DNA of 64,000 nt. Source: Amorphophallus konjac. Taxonomy: Eukaryota > Streptophyta > Magnoliopsida > Alismatales > Araceae. The stretch is taken from the NCBI GenBank assembly GCA_022559845.1, contig CM040117.1:11680856-11744855 (forward strand). Direction: 5' to 3'. A program made the translations under genes and the position numbers. Shown one piece after another: positions 22,875 to 32,691 of the stretch. The notes beneath the pieces were generated by a model, which was not told where the DNA came from, did not search any database, and saw only the letters and a list, made by a program, of their open reading frames with translations. How positions within the stretch are numbered: position 1 is the stretch's first letter; each line of letters starts with the position of its first letter.

Positions 22875-23315
22875 TTCTGAATAACGACTCAGAGAATGAC
22901 GTTAATTCCATAAATAACGTCTCAGAACTTGTCGTCTCTCATTGATCTTTTTTTGAAAATCAAAACATTAATTCCTATAATTAACGACTTCAGCAATGGC
23001 GTTAATAGAATCACGCTTTAGGACAAGACGTTAATTTGATTCAAATTCCAAAAAGTATTCGTTAAATATCCGAGAATAACGCCTTTAGATAAGCCACTTC
23101 TCATGTAAATAACGCCTGCATCAAAGTCGTTAATCAAAAACAACAATGATTATTCCAATCACGTCAATCAATTCCCATTGAATGCAACTGACGACGGTTG
23201 TCATTCCCCATGCGAAAAGAAATCACGCCTCAATGCTCGTCACCAAATCTGGAAGTAACGCCCTGTGGCCTAGTCGTCCCTTTAACAAGACACGCCCTCT
23301 TCTCAAGCGTTAATT
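22875..23315 (+). repeat. array of short inverted repeats between the two PMD genes
   Basis: About eight to ten units of the form AACGMC...GKCGTTAAT lie here, for example AACGACTCAGAGAATGACGT (from about 22883) and CACGCCCTCTTCTCAAGCGT (from about 23291). The arms are shorter and less perfect than in the array at 24178-24408. Nothing coding is seen between 22775 and 23453. Confidence 0.65.
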
Positions 23316-23453
23316 CTTTTCGAATGCTAAAATGATTTTCCCCCTTCTTTCTTCTTCTTCCTCCGTCCATTTTTCCCTCTTTCCCTCTTCTGCAACCCTA
23401 ACCAAACCCATCTCCCACTCTCTATCTCCCTCTAATTCTCTCATCCCCTAGCC

Positions 23454-26400
23454 ATGGCCGGCGGTGGACTTAAGAGGCAGAGGGTTAGCGCCCCCGATGT
23501 CGTGGACTTGGGCGAGGACGAACCCGCCATGGAGGAAGCTCCTCCCGTGGCGGCCGAGGAGGCTCCGGCGGCGGAGCACGACGACGAGGGAGAACCCGAC
23601 GAGGAAGAACGAGAAGACGAAGGTGATGAAGAAGATGATGGAGAAGACGAAGAAGGAGAAGACGAAGAAGAAGAAGAAGACGAAGAAGAGGAAGGGGATG
23701 AAGAGGGAGAAGAACAAGGAGAAGAAGGAGAAGAGCGACCGACGGCGGACGTTCCTCGCCGCGGACAACTCCGACGGCCATGGCAACCCCGGCCGCCCCG
23801 CCGTGGAGGGATGGCTAGACCTAGACAACAAAAGGTAGGCCCCCAAACCTTCATTTCCATTTTTTTTATTTTTATTTCCATTTTCCATAGCTCTCGGTGG
23901 GGAAAAACCAGTGACTCAAAAAAGAGACGCCCCCAGGGGTGTCGTGAATTAAAGAAAAGACACCCAAACCTGGGGTCGTCAATTCATTTTTTTATTTTGA
24001 AGAATAATTAATCATATGAAAACATGCCATGTAGCATGTCGTTAATTTGAATTATCATGTTTATAATCATGCTGGTAATTTCCATGCTTTTTCATTTTCA
24101 ATAATTTATTTTTCAATATGTCTGCCCTGATTATCTCGCATGCTGTTTCATTCATTTTTTTTAAAACCCTGGGAAAACAGCGCCCCCCATCGGGGCGTTA
24201 ATTCATTAGGTGACGACACAGGGGTGGTCGTTAATTCAATATTCCCAGAACACGTTCCAAACCAACGCCTCCCATAGGGGCGTCTTCTAGATAACCAACG
24301 ACCCAGGCTGGGTCGTTAATTCAATAAACATAGAGAACCTTTTTAGAAATAACGCCACCCTCAGGGGCGTTAATCAAGCAAGCCACGACCCAAGGTTGGT
24401 CGTTAATTAAATCAAACAGTAAACATCTCAGCAAATGCAGTTTAAATGAATTTTCACATGAAATTTAAACAATTAAGCAAAAATTCTTTCTTTATGCATG
24501 CAGGGGTTGATGAGGACACGCATTTCCTGGGTCCAGGTCCGGGCAGCATATTATGGTCTCCCCGAGTTTCAGAGAGCTAGGGTAGATGCTATGGGGTTCG
24601 GGGCTTTCCTCAGCATAGAGCCAGTTAGGCCAGACCTAGCACTGATCCAGGTTCTGAGAGAGAGATGGGATAGGACTAGCCGGGCATTCCTGATGCCATG
24701 GGGTCATATGATCCCCACCCTAGAGGATGTGGCTAGGATTACCGGGCTGAGGGTAGACGGTGAGGCTGTGAGCGGGTTCACCTACCCTGACTACACTGAG
24801 CTTACCCAGAGACTGCTAGGGTTAGAGATGGTTTATGAGACACCTAGCGAGTGCAGGACCGTCTTCCGTACCGACCTCACCACAGCTATGGGATTGGGCG
24901 ATGCGAGGCAGAGACCCCGGGAGTCCTTAGAGCAGTTTTTCCAGAGATTGATGGATGGGGCTAGGGCAGCCTATTGTCAGGACCCAGCTGACAGAGAGAG
25001 GGCAGACAGAGATCTGAGGAGGTTCTTATTTCTGATGCTCGGGAGGCTGCTGCTCGGCACGAAGGGCGACGTCATCAACTGCCAATTCCTAGGGATACTC
25101 GAGGACTTGGAGGGAGTCGGCAGATATGCCTGGGGAGCGGCGCTACTGGCGCACTTGATAGCCGACCTCTCCACGGGGACAGGTCGAGAGGCGACTGTCA
25201 GTGGCTTCTCACCTTTTCTTCAGGTATGCATTTTTCTCTTCTATGTGTTTTTTTTTCCTTTATTTAGAATACATATGCGTATGAATGCTTTGCTAATATG
25301 ATGCATGGATGTAGATTTGGAGCCACTTGTACATGCCCATGGGGCGCGTCGACCCACGGCCTGGAGGTGAGGGATCTTTCCCTCTTGCGCGGCGCTGGCT
25401 GCCGGTGGTGTTTGGAGCCCCACTCGCCTATGAGTTGTGGGTGTTACGGAGAGAGTTCCGAGACTTCCCTCCCTCACTGGTATGCATGATGCAATTTTTT
25501 GCTTTCTTTTTATGTGATATGTTATATGATGATGATGATGTATGCATGCTTGTGAATGCAGGTGCGGTGGAGACCCTACGAGGGGATGACCGACGAGGGC
25601 CAGCCGTGGGTCGTAGCGGGCCGACCTCGCTTTGAGCATGAGCTTTGGGTTCATTGCTTGAGCGAGATTGAGCCGTTACGGCTTAGGCTGGTGATGAGGA
25701 CTCTCGACCTTCATCAGGAGTGGATAGAGGTTGGAGAGCCGCGAGGGATTGGGAAGAAGACGCGCGGTCGTACCAAGGAGATCGACTGGAGAGTGCGGTT
25801 CGCGGACCAGTACGCCGACTGGCAGCGAGGCGGGATCCGAGTCACCTCTCAGGCAGCGGACAGCTCCGAGTACCTCCGACGCTACTGGGAGGTTTACGCC
25901 GGCCGACCCCAGATGAGGGTCCTAGGGGTATGTATGAATGCGCTTATTTCTAAATTGAATGCAAATGCTTATGTATCTATCATGTGACTAATATGTAATA
26001 GATGCAGGATGCGCGGGATATAGCAGCGATGGATGCACAGGCCCACCTACACAGCCTGGAGGCACAGCTGGCCACCACGCGGGCAGACCTTGAGACCTTG
26101 GTGAGTGCTTAAATGATTTCTATATGCAAATGAATTTCTGTCCTTGAATTATTGATGATTAGCCACTGACAATCTCAATAAATGCAGCATGCCCAACAGG
26201 GAGCAACTGGGAGAGAGACGGGAGAGGCCTCTAGCTCGAGAGGGCCTAGTGCAGAGGCGACTGCACTAGCGGAGCAGCTAGCAGGGGCAGTGACACGGGC
26301 CGAGGCAGCAGAGCGTGACCTCGCCTCACGGGTAAGTTTCAAAACTCAGACCTCATTCAATTATCTATTATTATGTGCTGATGAAAAAGTGTTTTGGAGA

Positions 26401-26919
26401 CGGAGGAGCTCCGAGCCGCTTTTACTTGCATCGAGGAGGGCCAGCAGGCGATGGCCACACGGGTGAGTTTTACTTTTAACCATGCATTACCTATTTCATG
26501 AATTATTGAATTATTGCATTAAATGTGGAACTGATGACTTGTTTACCTGTTTGTAGGCTACACAGTTACAGGCGGCTCATACCCGGGCTTCCCTAGCCGG
26601 GGTGGAGTTAGCGATCCGTGAGCAGCGGGTCGCGGAGCTGGAGAGGGCTTTGAGCTGGCGGGAGGAGCTGCCTCAGGACGTAGCGGAGCTGCGGGTCGCT
26701 CTTGAGCTGGAGCGGAGAGAGCGTGCGCGAGAGCGCGAGGAACGTGCTCGGGAGCGTGAGGAGCACCAGGCGGAGCGTGTCCGGGACCGTGAGCAGTACC
26801 AGGCGGAGCGTGCCCGTGACCGTGAGGAGCGGTCAGCTTGCGATCGAGAGCTTACAACCTTGAGGGCCCAGCTAGCCGTTGCACAGGAGCGGCTACGAGC
26901 GACCAAGGAGCATCGTTAG
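23454..26919 (+). CDS. plant mobile domain gene 2, eight exons, acidic N-terminus and coiled-coil C-terminus
   Basis: Eight exons join in phase 0 with GT-AG ends: 23454-23834, 24504-25223, 25315-25479, 25562-25927, 26008-26100, 26188-26331, 26400-26462 and 26557-26919, giving about 764 residues. Exon 1 encodes a Glu/Asp-rich tract (about residues 40-100) and a basic RRPWQPRPPRRGG stretch. Exons 2-4 encode the PMD, with the typical FLMPWGHMIPTLEDVARITG (about residues 180-200). The C-terminal exons form a coiled coil with repeated RERAREREE-type units. The acceptor of exon 7 (TTTTGGAG) is weak. The frame stays open beyond the TAG at 26917-26919 up to a TGA at 27127-27129, so the TAG may be a recent nonsense change. 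The gene is antisense to the retroelement, which would let its introns survive retrotransposition. Confidence 0.75.
24178..24408 (+). repeat. best-preserved array of directional inverted repeats, in PMD gene 2 intron 1
   Basis: Six units lie in 231 bp: about 24178-24204, 24212-24237, 24263-24285, 24297-24322, 24351-24375 and 24384-24408. They alternate strictly between a CGCC...GGCG form and a CGAC...GTCG form, for example AACGCCACCCTCAGGGGCGT and AACGACCCAGGCTGGGTCGT. Nearly all end in TTAAT(T) on the + strand, so they are directional. Three more units precede at about 23926-24045. Confidence 0.8.
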
Positions 26920-28676
26920 CGAGGTCGGGAGCAGGAGCGAGCTGTAGGGTATAGCTTCACCAGCTCCACCTTCGTGGCGGGCTCCTCTCTTCGAGAGAGG
27001 AGCGAGGCAGGGGACCAGGTTCGAGTTCCAGCTTCTTCACGGGGGCCCATGCCCCCTCCACCAGCGCCTCCTCGGGATGGCGAGGACGAGGTAGAGAGTA
27101 GGAGAGAGGAGGGTGGAGGCGAGAGCTGAGAGAGACTTACTTGTACTCCTCCACCCTCACACCTGTACTCAGATATTTATGATGTATATATATATGAGAT
27201 TGAAATTTTTATTACCTGAGCACTTGTGTAGTTGTGTACTTGTGGTTGTGTACTTTGCTCCTTTTCCACGTTCTTTGCTTTTACTTCACTTTTCCCTGTG
27301 CCTGCAGCCGTAGTTCACACTTAAGCAAACATGTTAATTCATCTGTTCGACTTGGCCCCTTGCTTAATAGGCAAGGGATGTCTTTACTTTGACCTTGATA
27401 ACGGGTCAAGGGGCCAAGCCTTTAATTAATAAGGCAAATGAAATAACCAATAAGGGAGATGCAACACGCAATCAGTCATATGCAAACCATAATAAAAGAT
27501 GCCCATACAAGATGCAAGCACACATCATGAACGATAAGCCACCGCCACTTTTTATTTTCTTCTTTTCTATTTTTCTTCTTTTCATTCTTTTTTTTTCCTC
27601 TTATTTTCTAAAAAAGACGCCTTAGACTAGGTCAATTTTCAAATAAAAGACGCCCTCAGTGACGGTCGTTAATTTTGAAAAAGAATTTGATTTTCGTGGA
27701 AATGACAACCTACCTAGGGGCGTTATTTGAGAAAAGACGACTTTCACACAGGCGTTAATTCCATAAAAGGCGCCTTACTCAGAGGCGTTAAATTCCGTGT
27801 CTTCAGAATTGGGTTGACAAAGCTACTAAGGCACTAGGTCCTACGTGTCATCATTGAGTATTCATTGATCTTTCTTGAATAATCAAAAGGGGGTCGACGT
27901 GCTATTGGTTAAACTTATACGCAAGATCTCGCACGGTGCAATCTCCTAGGTCAGTCTCGACCATTCTGCTGGTTTATGACTTACCACAAAGAAAGAGATG
28001 GAAGAGGATATAAGGAAGCCCATAAGGGATTCTGAGAAGCTCGAGGCAAAACTACCTCCCCTACCCTATGCCTGTTGGGGTTCAGTCTTCGGCATAGGGA
28101 AATTTTGTTGCCTTTTGCCTCTTTTATATTGCATGCATACGCCCAAGGTTTTCCTTGCGGGGACTTTGCCCTCTTGACATGCTTTTCTTTTCACGATTTG
28201 ACTTTCTCTTCGAAACTGATTTGTACTGATGAAAAACCTAATTGTACTTGGGCTTTTGCGGCATTTTTGTTCCCTTTTGGGCCCTGACTTCCACTTACTA
28301 AGGCGGCGGGTAGGCTTGGCGGGTCTACTCCGAGACCTCCCTTCCTCCCTTATGGGCCGAAGAGGAAAAGAATGGGTATTGTCTTCACCTTTAGTCAGGT
28401 TTTGGCTTCCCATCGGATTTTGCACCGCTTGAGTTCGAGGTTTAAGTGTGTAGTGTGTGCAGGAGTCGACCCCATTTTAAGTTAACAAGACTGATGAATG
28501 AATACTGAATTTTGACCTTTCAGACTTTGCGTCCTCGTACGCCATGGCAACCATTTTGGAAATTGGAAGATTTTTTTTTTGAATTTTGGAGAATTTCTAT
28601 TGTTTTTTTTTTGGGTTTTGGAAATTTCAATTTTTTTTGGATTTTGGAAAATTTTAATTTTTTTTGGATTTTTGGA
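26920..28676 (-). other. region between PMD gene 2 and the integrase end
   Basis: The stretch 26920-27129 may be the C-terminal coding part of PMD gene 2 if the TAG is read through. A probable 3' UTR follows. Five inverted repeats of the RACGMC...GKCGT family lie at 27612-27800. The stretch 28080-28200 (CCTTGCGGGGACTTTGCC) matches 51890-51925 in the second Tat-like element. Sequence at 28555-28680 is A/T-rich with GGATTTTGGAAA-type repeats. I see no further gene. Confidence 0.55.
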
Positions 28677-29981
28677 TTAGGGGTAGTATTTCTTAAGGTA
28701 CAGACCATTCCAAGGATGAGCTAGCTCCTCTCCTTCAGCATTAATCAATTTATAAGCATTGCCAGGATAAACATCTTTTATAACAAAGGGTCCTTCCCAG
28801 TTTGGTTGGAGTTTTGAACGGGGTCCACCAGGTTTTACGAAGATTCTCTTGACTACCATCTCACCGATTTTGAATTTTCTCTCAATTACTTTCTTTTGAT
28901 AAAAACGTGAAAGCCTATTTTGATAAACGCGCGCATGCTCAGCGGCGACCAGACGCTTCTCATCTAGGAGTTCCAACTGGGCAAGGAGTGAATCACGACG
29001 CTCATCAATAGAGAATTCCTTGTCCAATTGTACTCGCAGAGAGGGAATGAGAATCTCATAAGGAACTACCGCCTCCATTCCATAAGTAAGGGCGAAAGGG
29101 GTTTGCCCAGTGGGGGTACGAATGGAAGTGCGATAGGCCCAGAGAGCTTCAACTAGCTTGTCTGGCCAATCCGAAAATTTATTAGCCTCACACGTTTTCT
29201 TAACAATTTTGATCAATGTCTTATTAGTTGCCTCTGCTTGACCATTACCCTGCGGATAATAGGGAGAAGAATGATGCAATGCAATGTTATACCTGTTGCA
29301 GAGATCCTTGAGCTCTTGAGAGATGAATTGAGGCCCATTGTCGGTGATGATGGTGCTCGGGATGCCGAACCTTGCGATGATGTTCTTCATTATGAACTTG
29401 CAGACGGTTGATGCTTTGATCTCCACGTATGCTTCCGCTTCCGCCCACTTGGTGAAGTACTCCGTTGCCGTAAGGATGAATGACTTTTGTTTTGTAAGGA
29501 GGTTCGAATCTCCAAGAGGTCCAATGATATCGAAAGCCCACATGGAGAAAGGCCATGGGGAGGACATAGGATGGAGTGAAGAGGCAGGAGAATGAATCTT
29601 GTCGGCGTGCAGTTGGCACTTAACACACCTTCGAACATAGATGGAGCAATCCTCTTCTAGAGTTGGCCAATAGAAGCCTAGCCTAAGGATCTTCTTAGCT
29701 AGCATCTGGCTGTTCACATGACCACCACACACTCCTGAATGCGCCTCTTCCACGACCTTCCAGGATTCATCATCGTCGAGGCATCTTAATAAAACACCCG
29801 TGAGCCCTCTTCTATAGAGCACACCTCCAACCAAGACATAACGTTGAGCCACTCTTCTAATTGCTTTCTTCTCTTCTGCAGTGGCTTCTTCGGGATAGGA
29901 CTGATCATTGCAATATCTGGCAATCTCATAATACCAAGGTTTCTCCTCATCAGCCAATTCTTCTTCCCAATCTAATAACAT
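28677..29981 (-). CDS. integrase of the Tat element
   Basis: The 434-residue frame is intact. The N-terminal zinc-binding HHCC motif appears as AHSGVCGGH...RRCVKCQ. The catalytic core has the three acidic residues in AFDIIGP, ITDNGPQF and GNGQAEATNK. The C-terminal part (PNWEGPFVIKDVYPGNAYKL) is the usual gypsy integrase tail without a chromodomain. The enzyme inserts the cDNA into the genome in the nucleus. The frame begins at MLLDWEEELADEE, probably not a true start: in Tat elements it is part of the pol polyprotein, and the preceding RNase H frame ends 10 bp into it, pointing to a one-base shift near 29985. Confidence 0.92.
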   Translation of the reverse strand: MLLDWEEELADEEKPWYYEIARYCNDQSYPEEATAEEKKAIRRVAQRYVLVGGVLYRRGLTGVLLRCLDDDESWKVVEEAHSGVCGGHVNSQMLAKKILRLGFYWPTLEEDCSIYVRRCVKCQLHADKIHSPASSLHPMSSPWPFSMWAFDIIGPLGDSNLLTKQKSFILTATEYFTKWAEAEAYVEIKASTVCKFIMKNIIARFGIPSTIITDNGPQFISQELKDLCNRYNIALHHSSPYYPQGNGQAEATNKTLIKIVKKTCEANKFSDWPDKLVEALWAYRTSIRTPTGQTPFALTYGMEAVVPYEILIPSLRVQLDKEFSIDERRDSLLAQLELLDEKRLVAAEHARVYQNRLSRFYQKKVIERKFKIGEMVVKRIFVKPGGPRSKLQPNWEGPFVIKDVYPGNAYKLINAEGEELAHPWNGLYLKKYYP

Positions 29982-30508
29982 GACCTCTTTGCTTTAAGAG
30001 CTTCACTCCGCCTGACCTTCTCGAGCACCTTATCCCTAATGTCGAGGAACGCGCGATCCTTAATAGCTGGAGTGTCACGCTGATGAATGAGAGGAACATG
30101 GAAATCTCGTTCAGGAGGGAAGACTAAAGCAGAGGCCAATGAGGCAAGAGCGTCAGCTAAGATGTTCTGGCTACGAGGGACATGGACGAAGATCAACTTG
30201 GTGAAGAGTTTGGCATAAGCTGAAGCAAGTTCCTGGTATGGTTTGAGCTTAGGATTGATAGTGCGGCATTTGACAAGCACCTGGCGTAGAATGAGCTGAC
30301 TATCACCAACAATTCGTAATTGGGTAACACCATATTTATGAGCAGTTTGAAGGCCGGCCAAGAGAGCTTCATACTCAGCTATATTATTTGTGACAGGGAA
30401 AGTAAGCTGAGCGGCGAATGGGATGGTGACCCCTTCTGGTGTTAAAAGAACCATGCCGATCCCTCTTCCTTGGGAATTTAGAGCTCCATCAAAATGTAGT
30501 GTCCACAT
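29972..30508 (-). CDS. second (archaeal-type) RNase H of the Tat element
   Basis: The 178-residue frame reads MWTLHFDGALNSQGRGIG, AEYEALLAGLQTA, RIVGDSQLIL and NILADALASLAS, giving the four acidic active-site residues D, E, D and D of an RNase H. Tat-lineage plant retrotransposons are known to carry such an additional RNase H between the usual one and integrase; it removes RNA from the RNA-DNA hybrid during cDNA synthesis. Upstream codons in this frame (KQPHDP before the Met) continue the polyprotein, so the frame break against the RT frame near 30530 is a mutation rather than a gene boundary. Confidence 0.9.
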   Translation of the reverse strand: MWTLHFDGALNSQGRGIGMVLLTPEGVTIPFAAQLTFPVTNNIAEYEALLAGLQTAHKYGVTQLRIVGDSQLILRQVLVKCRTINPKLKPYQELASAYAKLFTKLIFVHVPRSQNILADALASLASALVFPPERDFHVPLIHQRDTPAIKDRAFLDIRDKVLEKVRRSEALKAKRSCY

Positions 30509-32181
30509 AGGATCGTGGGGTTGTTTATGGACATTAGTTCTTCATCTGGAAACTCCGAATTGACAGGATCAAATCGGGGTAGAGGGTGGTGAGCAAGATG
30601 TTCGGCAATGGCGTAGCCTTTGATAGCTTTCTGTTGAATGTAAGTGATGTCAAATTGAGAGAGGAAACTTTGCCAGCGTGCTAATCGGTCGGTAAGGACA
30701 GATTTTTCAAGAAGGAATTTAATCGGATTCATGCGTGCAATGAGATGAACCTCGTGAGCTAAGAAATAATGCCTTAACTTCTGAACTACCCAGACTAAAG
30801 CAGCGCAAGTCTTTTCCATAGCTGAGTACCTTTGCTCACAGGGGTTAAGAAGTTTAGACAAGTAGTATGCTGCCCTCTCCTTCCCTTCTTCATCCACTTG
30901 AGCTAGGACAGCACCCACAGAGTCATCCAGGACAGAAACATAAAGGATGAGCGGTTTGCCTGGAACTGGCGGCCTCAGGACAGGAGGATTGGCCAAATAA
31001 TCCTTCAATCCGTCAAAAGCTGCCTGACACTTGTCATCCCAATTAAACTTGACCCCCGGCTTAGTAAGCTCGTAAAACGGCCTACATCTTTGTGAATGCT
31101 GGGAGACAAAGCGGCGGATAAATTGCAACCTCCCGATTAATCCTCGAACTTCCTTCAAATTCTTGGGAGGAGGCATATCTCTGATGGCCTTTGCCTTATT
31201 GGGATCAACTTCAATTCCCCTTTTGCTGACAATAAATCCAAGCAACTTCCCTGATGAAACACCAAATACGCACTTCTTGGGGTTCATTTTCAACTGATAC
31301 TCTCGTGATCTTTGCAAGACTTTAGCTAGAACCCCAGGATGCTCAATCCTTGTTCTTGATTTTATCACCAGATCATCCACGTACACCTCAATATAAATGT
31401 GGATCATATCATGAAAAATTGCCATCATAGCCCTCTGATAGGTGGCTCCAGCATTCTTGAGCCCAAAAGGCATGACCACATAGCAGTATGTTCCCCACGG
31501 TGTAGTAAACGATGTTTTTTCTTGATCTTCCTCAGCCAAGCGAATCTGATTATAACCCGAAAAGCCATCCATGAAGGAGAGAGTCTCAAATCCTGCCGTA
31601 TTATCAATCAAAACATCAATATGAGGGAGGGGGAAGTCATCCTTAGGACACGCACGGTTGAGGTCCCGAAAGTCTATACAAATCCGAACCTTTCCATCTT
31701 TCTTCATGACCGGGACGATGTTAGCCACCCAGTTAGGATAGAGGACAACTCTAACAAATCTAGCCTTATGAAGCTTGTCGACCTCTTCTTTCATTTTTAA
31801 AGCCATGTTAGGGTGGAAACGTCTCAACCGTTGTTTGACCGGGACAGACCCTGGCTTAAGTGTAAGCCGATGTTCAACGAGTGCAGGGTCTAATCCAGGC
31901 ATATCTTCATAACTCCATGCGAACGTGTCCTTGTATTCTTGAAGTACCAAAATAAGCGCCTCCTCTTCGGATGGCGGCAAGTTCTTTGAAATGAGGACGA
32001 TCCTAGGGTCTTCTTCCGTACCCAGATTTATTTCTTTGGTAGGCTCTTCTACTGAGGCTGATGGTTCATCAAATCTTCTCATGCCACTAGCAAAGGCATC
32101 AGCCTCGTCCTCATATTCTTCGTAACTTTCATCCCCCTCTTCAATAGGGTCTTCATCGTTCATAATCTCATAGACACCCAA
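30478..32181 (-). CDS. reverse transcriptase and first RNase H of the Tat element
   Basis: The 567-residue frame has the Ty3/gypsy RT motifs in order: VRICIDFRDLNRACPKDDFPLP, FMDGFSGYNQI, TPWGTYCYVVMPFGLKNAGATYQRAM and the catalytic YVDD (about residues 265-268). The connection and first RNase H follow, with LYVSVLDDSVGAVLAQ, where the first catalytic Asp of the usual TDAS is lost; degeneration of this domain alongside a second RNase H is known in the Tat lineage. An acidic linker (EEGDESYEEYEDE) forms the N-terminus. The frame is the same as that of gag-protease upstream, separated by about 510 bp with stops that probably correspond to an intron. The last residues after SINN are out-of-frame read-through. 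Confidence 0.92.
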   Translation of the reverse strand: MGVYEIMNDEDPIEEGDESYEEYEDEADAFASGMRRFDEPSASVEEPTKEINLGTEEDPRIVLISKNLPPSEEEALILVLQEYKDTFAWSYEDMPGLDPALVEHRLTLKPGSVPVKQRLRRFHPNMALKMKEEVDKLHKARFVRVVLYPNWVANIVPVMKKDGKVRICIDFRDLNRACPKDDFPLPHIDVLIDNTAGFETLSFMDGFSGYNQIRLAEEDQEKTSFTTPWGTYCYVVMPFGLKNAGATYQRAMMAIFHDMIHIYIEVYVDDLVIKSRTRIEHPGVLAKVLQRSREYQLKMNPKKCVFGVSSGKLLGFIVSKRGIEVDPNKAKAIRDMPPPKNLKEVRGLIGRLQFIRRFVSQHSQRCRPFYELTKPGVKFNWDDKCQAAFDGLKDYLANPPVLRPPVPGKPLILYVSVLDDSVGAVLAQVDEEGKERAAYYLSKLLNPCEQRYSAMEKTCAALVWVVQKLRHYFLAHEVHLIARMNPIKFLLEKSVLTDRLARWQSFLSQFDITYIQQKAIKGYAIAEHLAHHPLPRFDPVNSEFPDEELMSINNPTILCGHYILMEL

Positions 32182-32691
32182 ACCCTCATAAGAAGCACAA
32201 GTACCCTCATATTCTATCTCTGGCAGGATGATCGGATTCTCTAGAAATTCGGGAAGAGTTGAGCATGCCTGGCACCTTTAGCCAATTCTAACAGGAATCT
32301 ACGGGGAATCTGCTTACCCTTGGATTTCTTATGTGAAGCTACCCCATGAATTTTATTAGAAGAAGAAGAGAGCAACTAGCTTGATCATTAGAAGAAGAAA
32401 AGGAAGGAGGTGAAAAAGTGGATACAGGAGGGGATACAGATGAAGACCCCTCGTAGGAGGGGTAGAAAAGATTTATCAATGAATCCTGGAAGAGCGGCCC
32501 CTGGGTCGGGACACACTCAGAAAGGAGATAAGAGGTCTCCTCAACGAGATGGAGGATTGAAAAGTTGGAATTTTGGCGTTTTTTTTTCTTCTTCATTTTT
32601 CTCTTCATTTTTATTTTCTTTTTCCAATAGAAAGCAATGTGAAGGGGAATAGTAGGAAGAGTGGAAATTGAAAGATTGGAGAAGGGTTGAA
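32182..32691 (-). other. putative Ogre-type intron between protease and RT
   Basis: Both flanking frames are open and in register, but this stretch has several stops on the - strand. Ogre elements are known to contain a spliced intron at this position. The exact splice sites are not certain. The gag-protease frame probably leaves coding sequence before its nominal end at 32692, since the last 60 or so codons (Ser/Pro-rich) look non-conserved. Confidence 0.5.

Noticed and set aside
23441..23888. Ser-rich and Phe-rich open frames on the - strand opposite PMD gene 2 exon 1
   Set aside because: They mirror the GAA-rich coding of the acidic tract on the + strand; no independent signal.
23454..26919. 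PMD gene 2 as an ordinary host gene lying between transposons
   Set aside because: It lies between integrase and 3' LTR within a single element with matching target duplications, and the flanking non-coding segments recur in the second Tat-like element, so it is element cargo.
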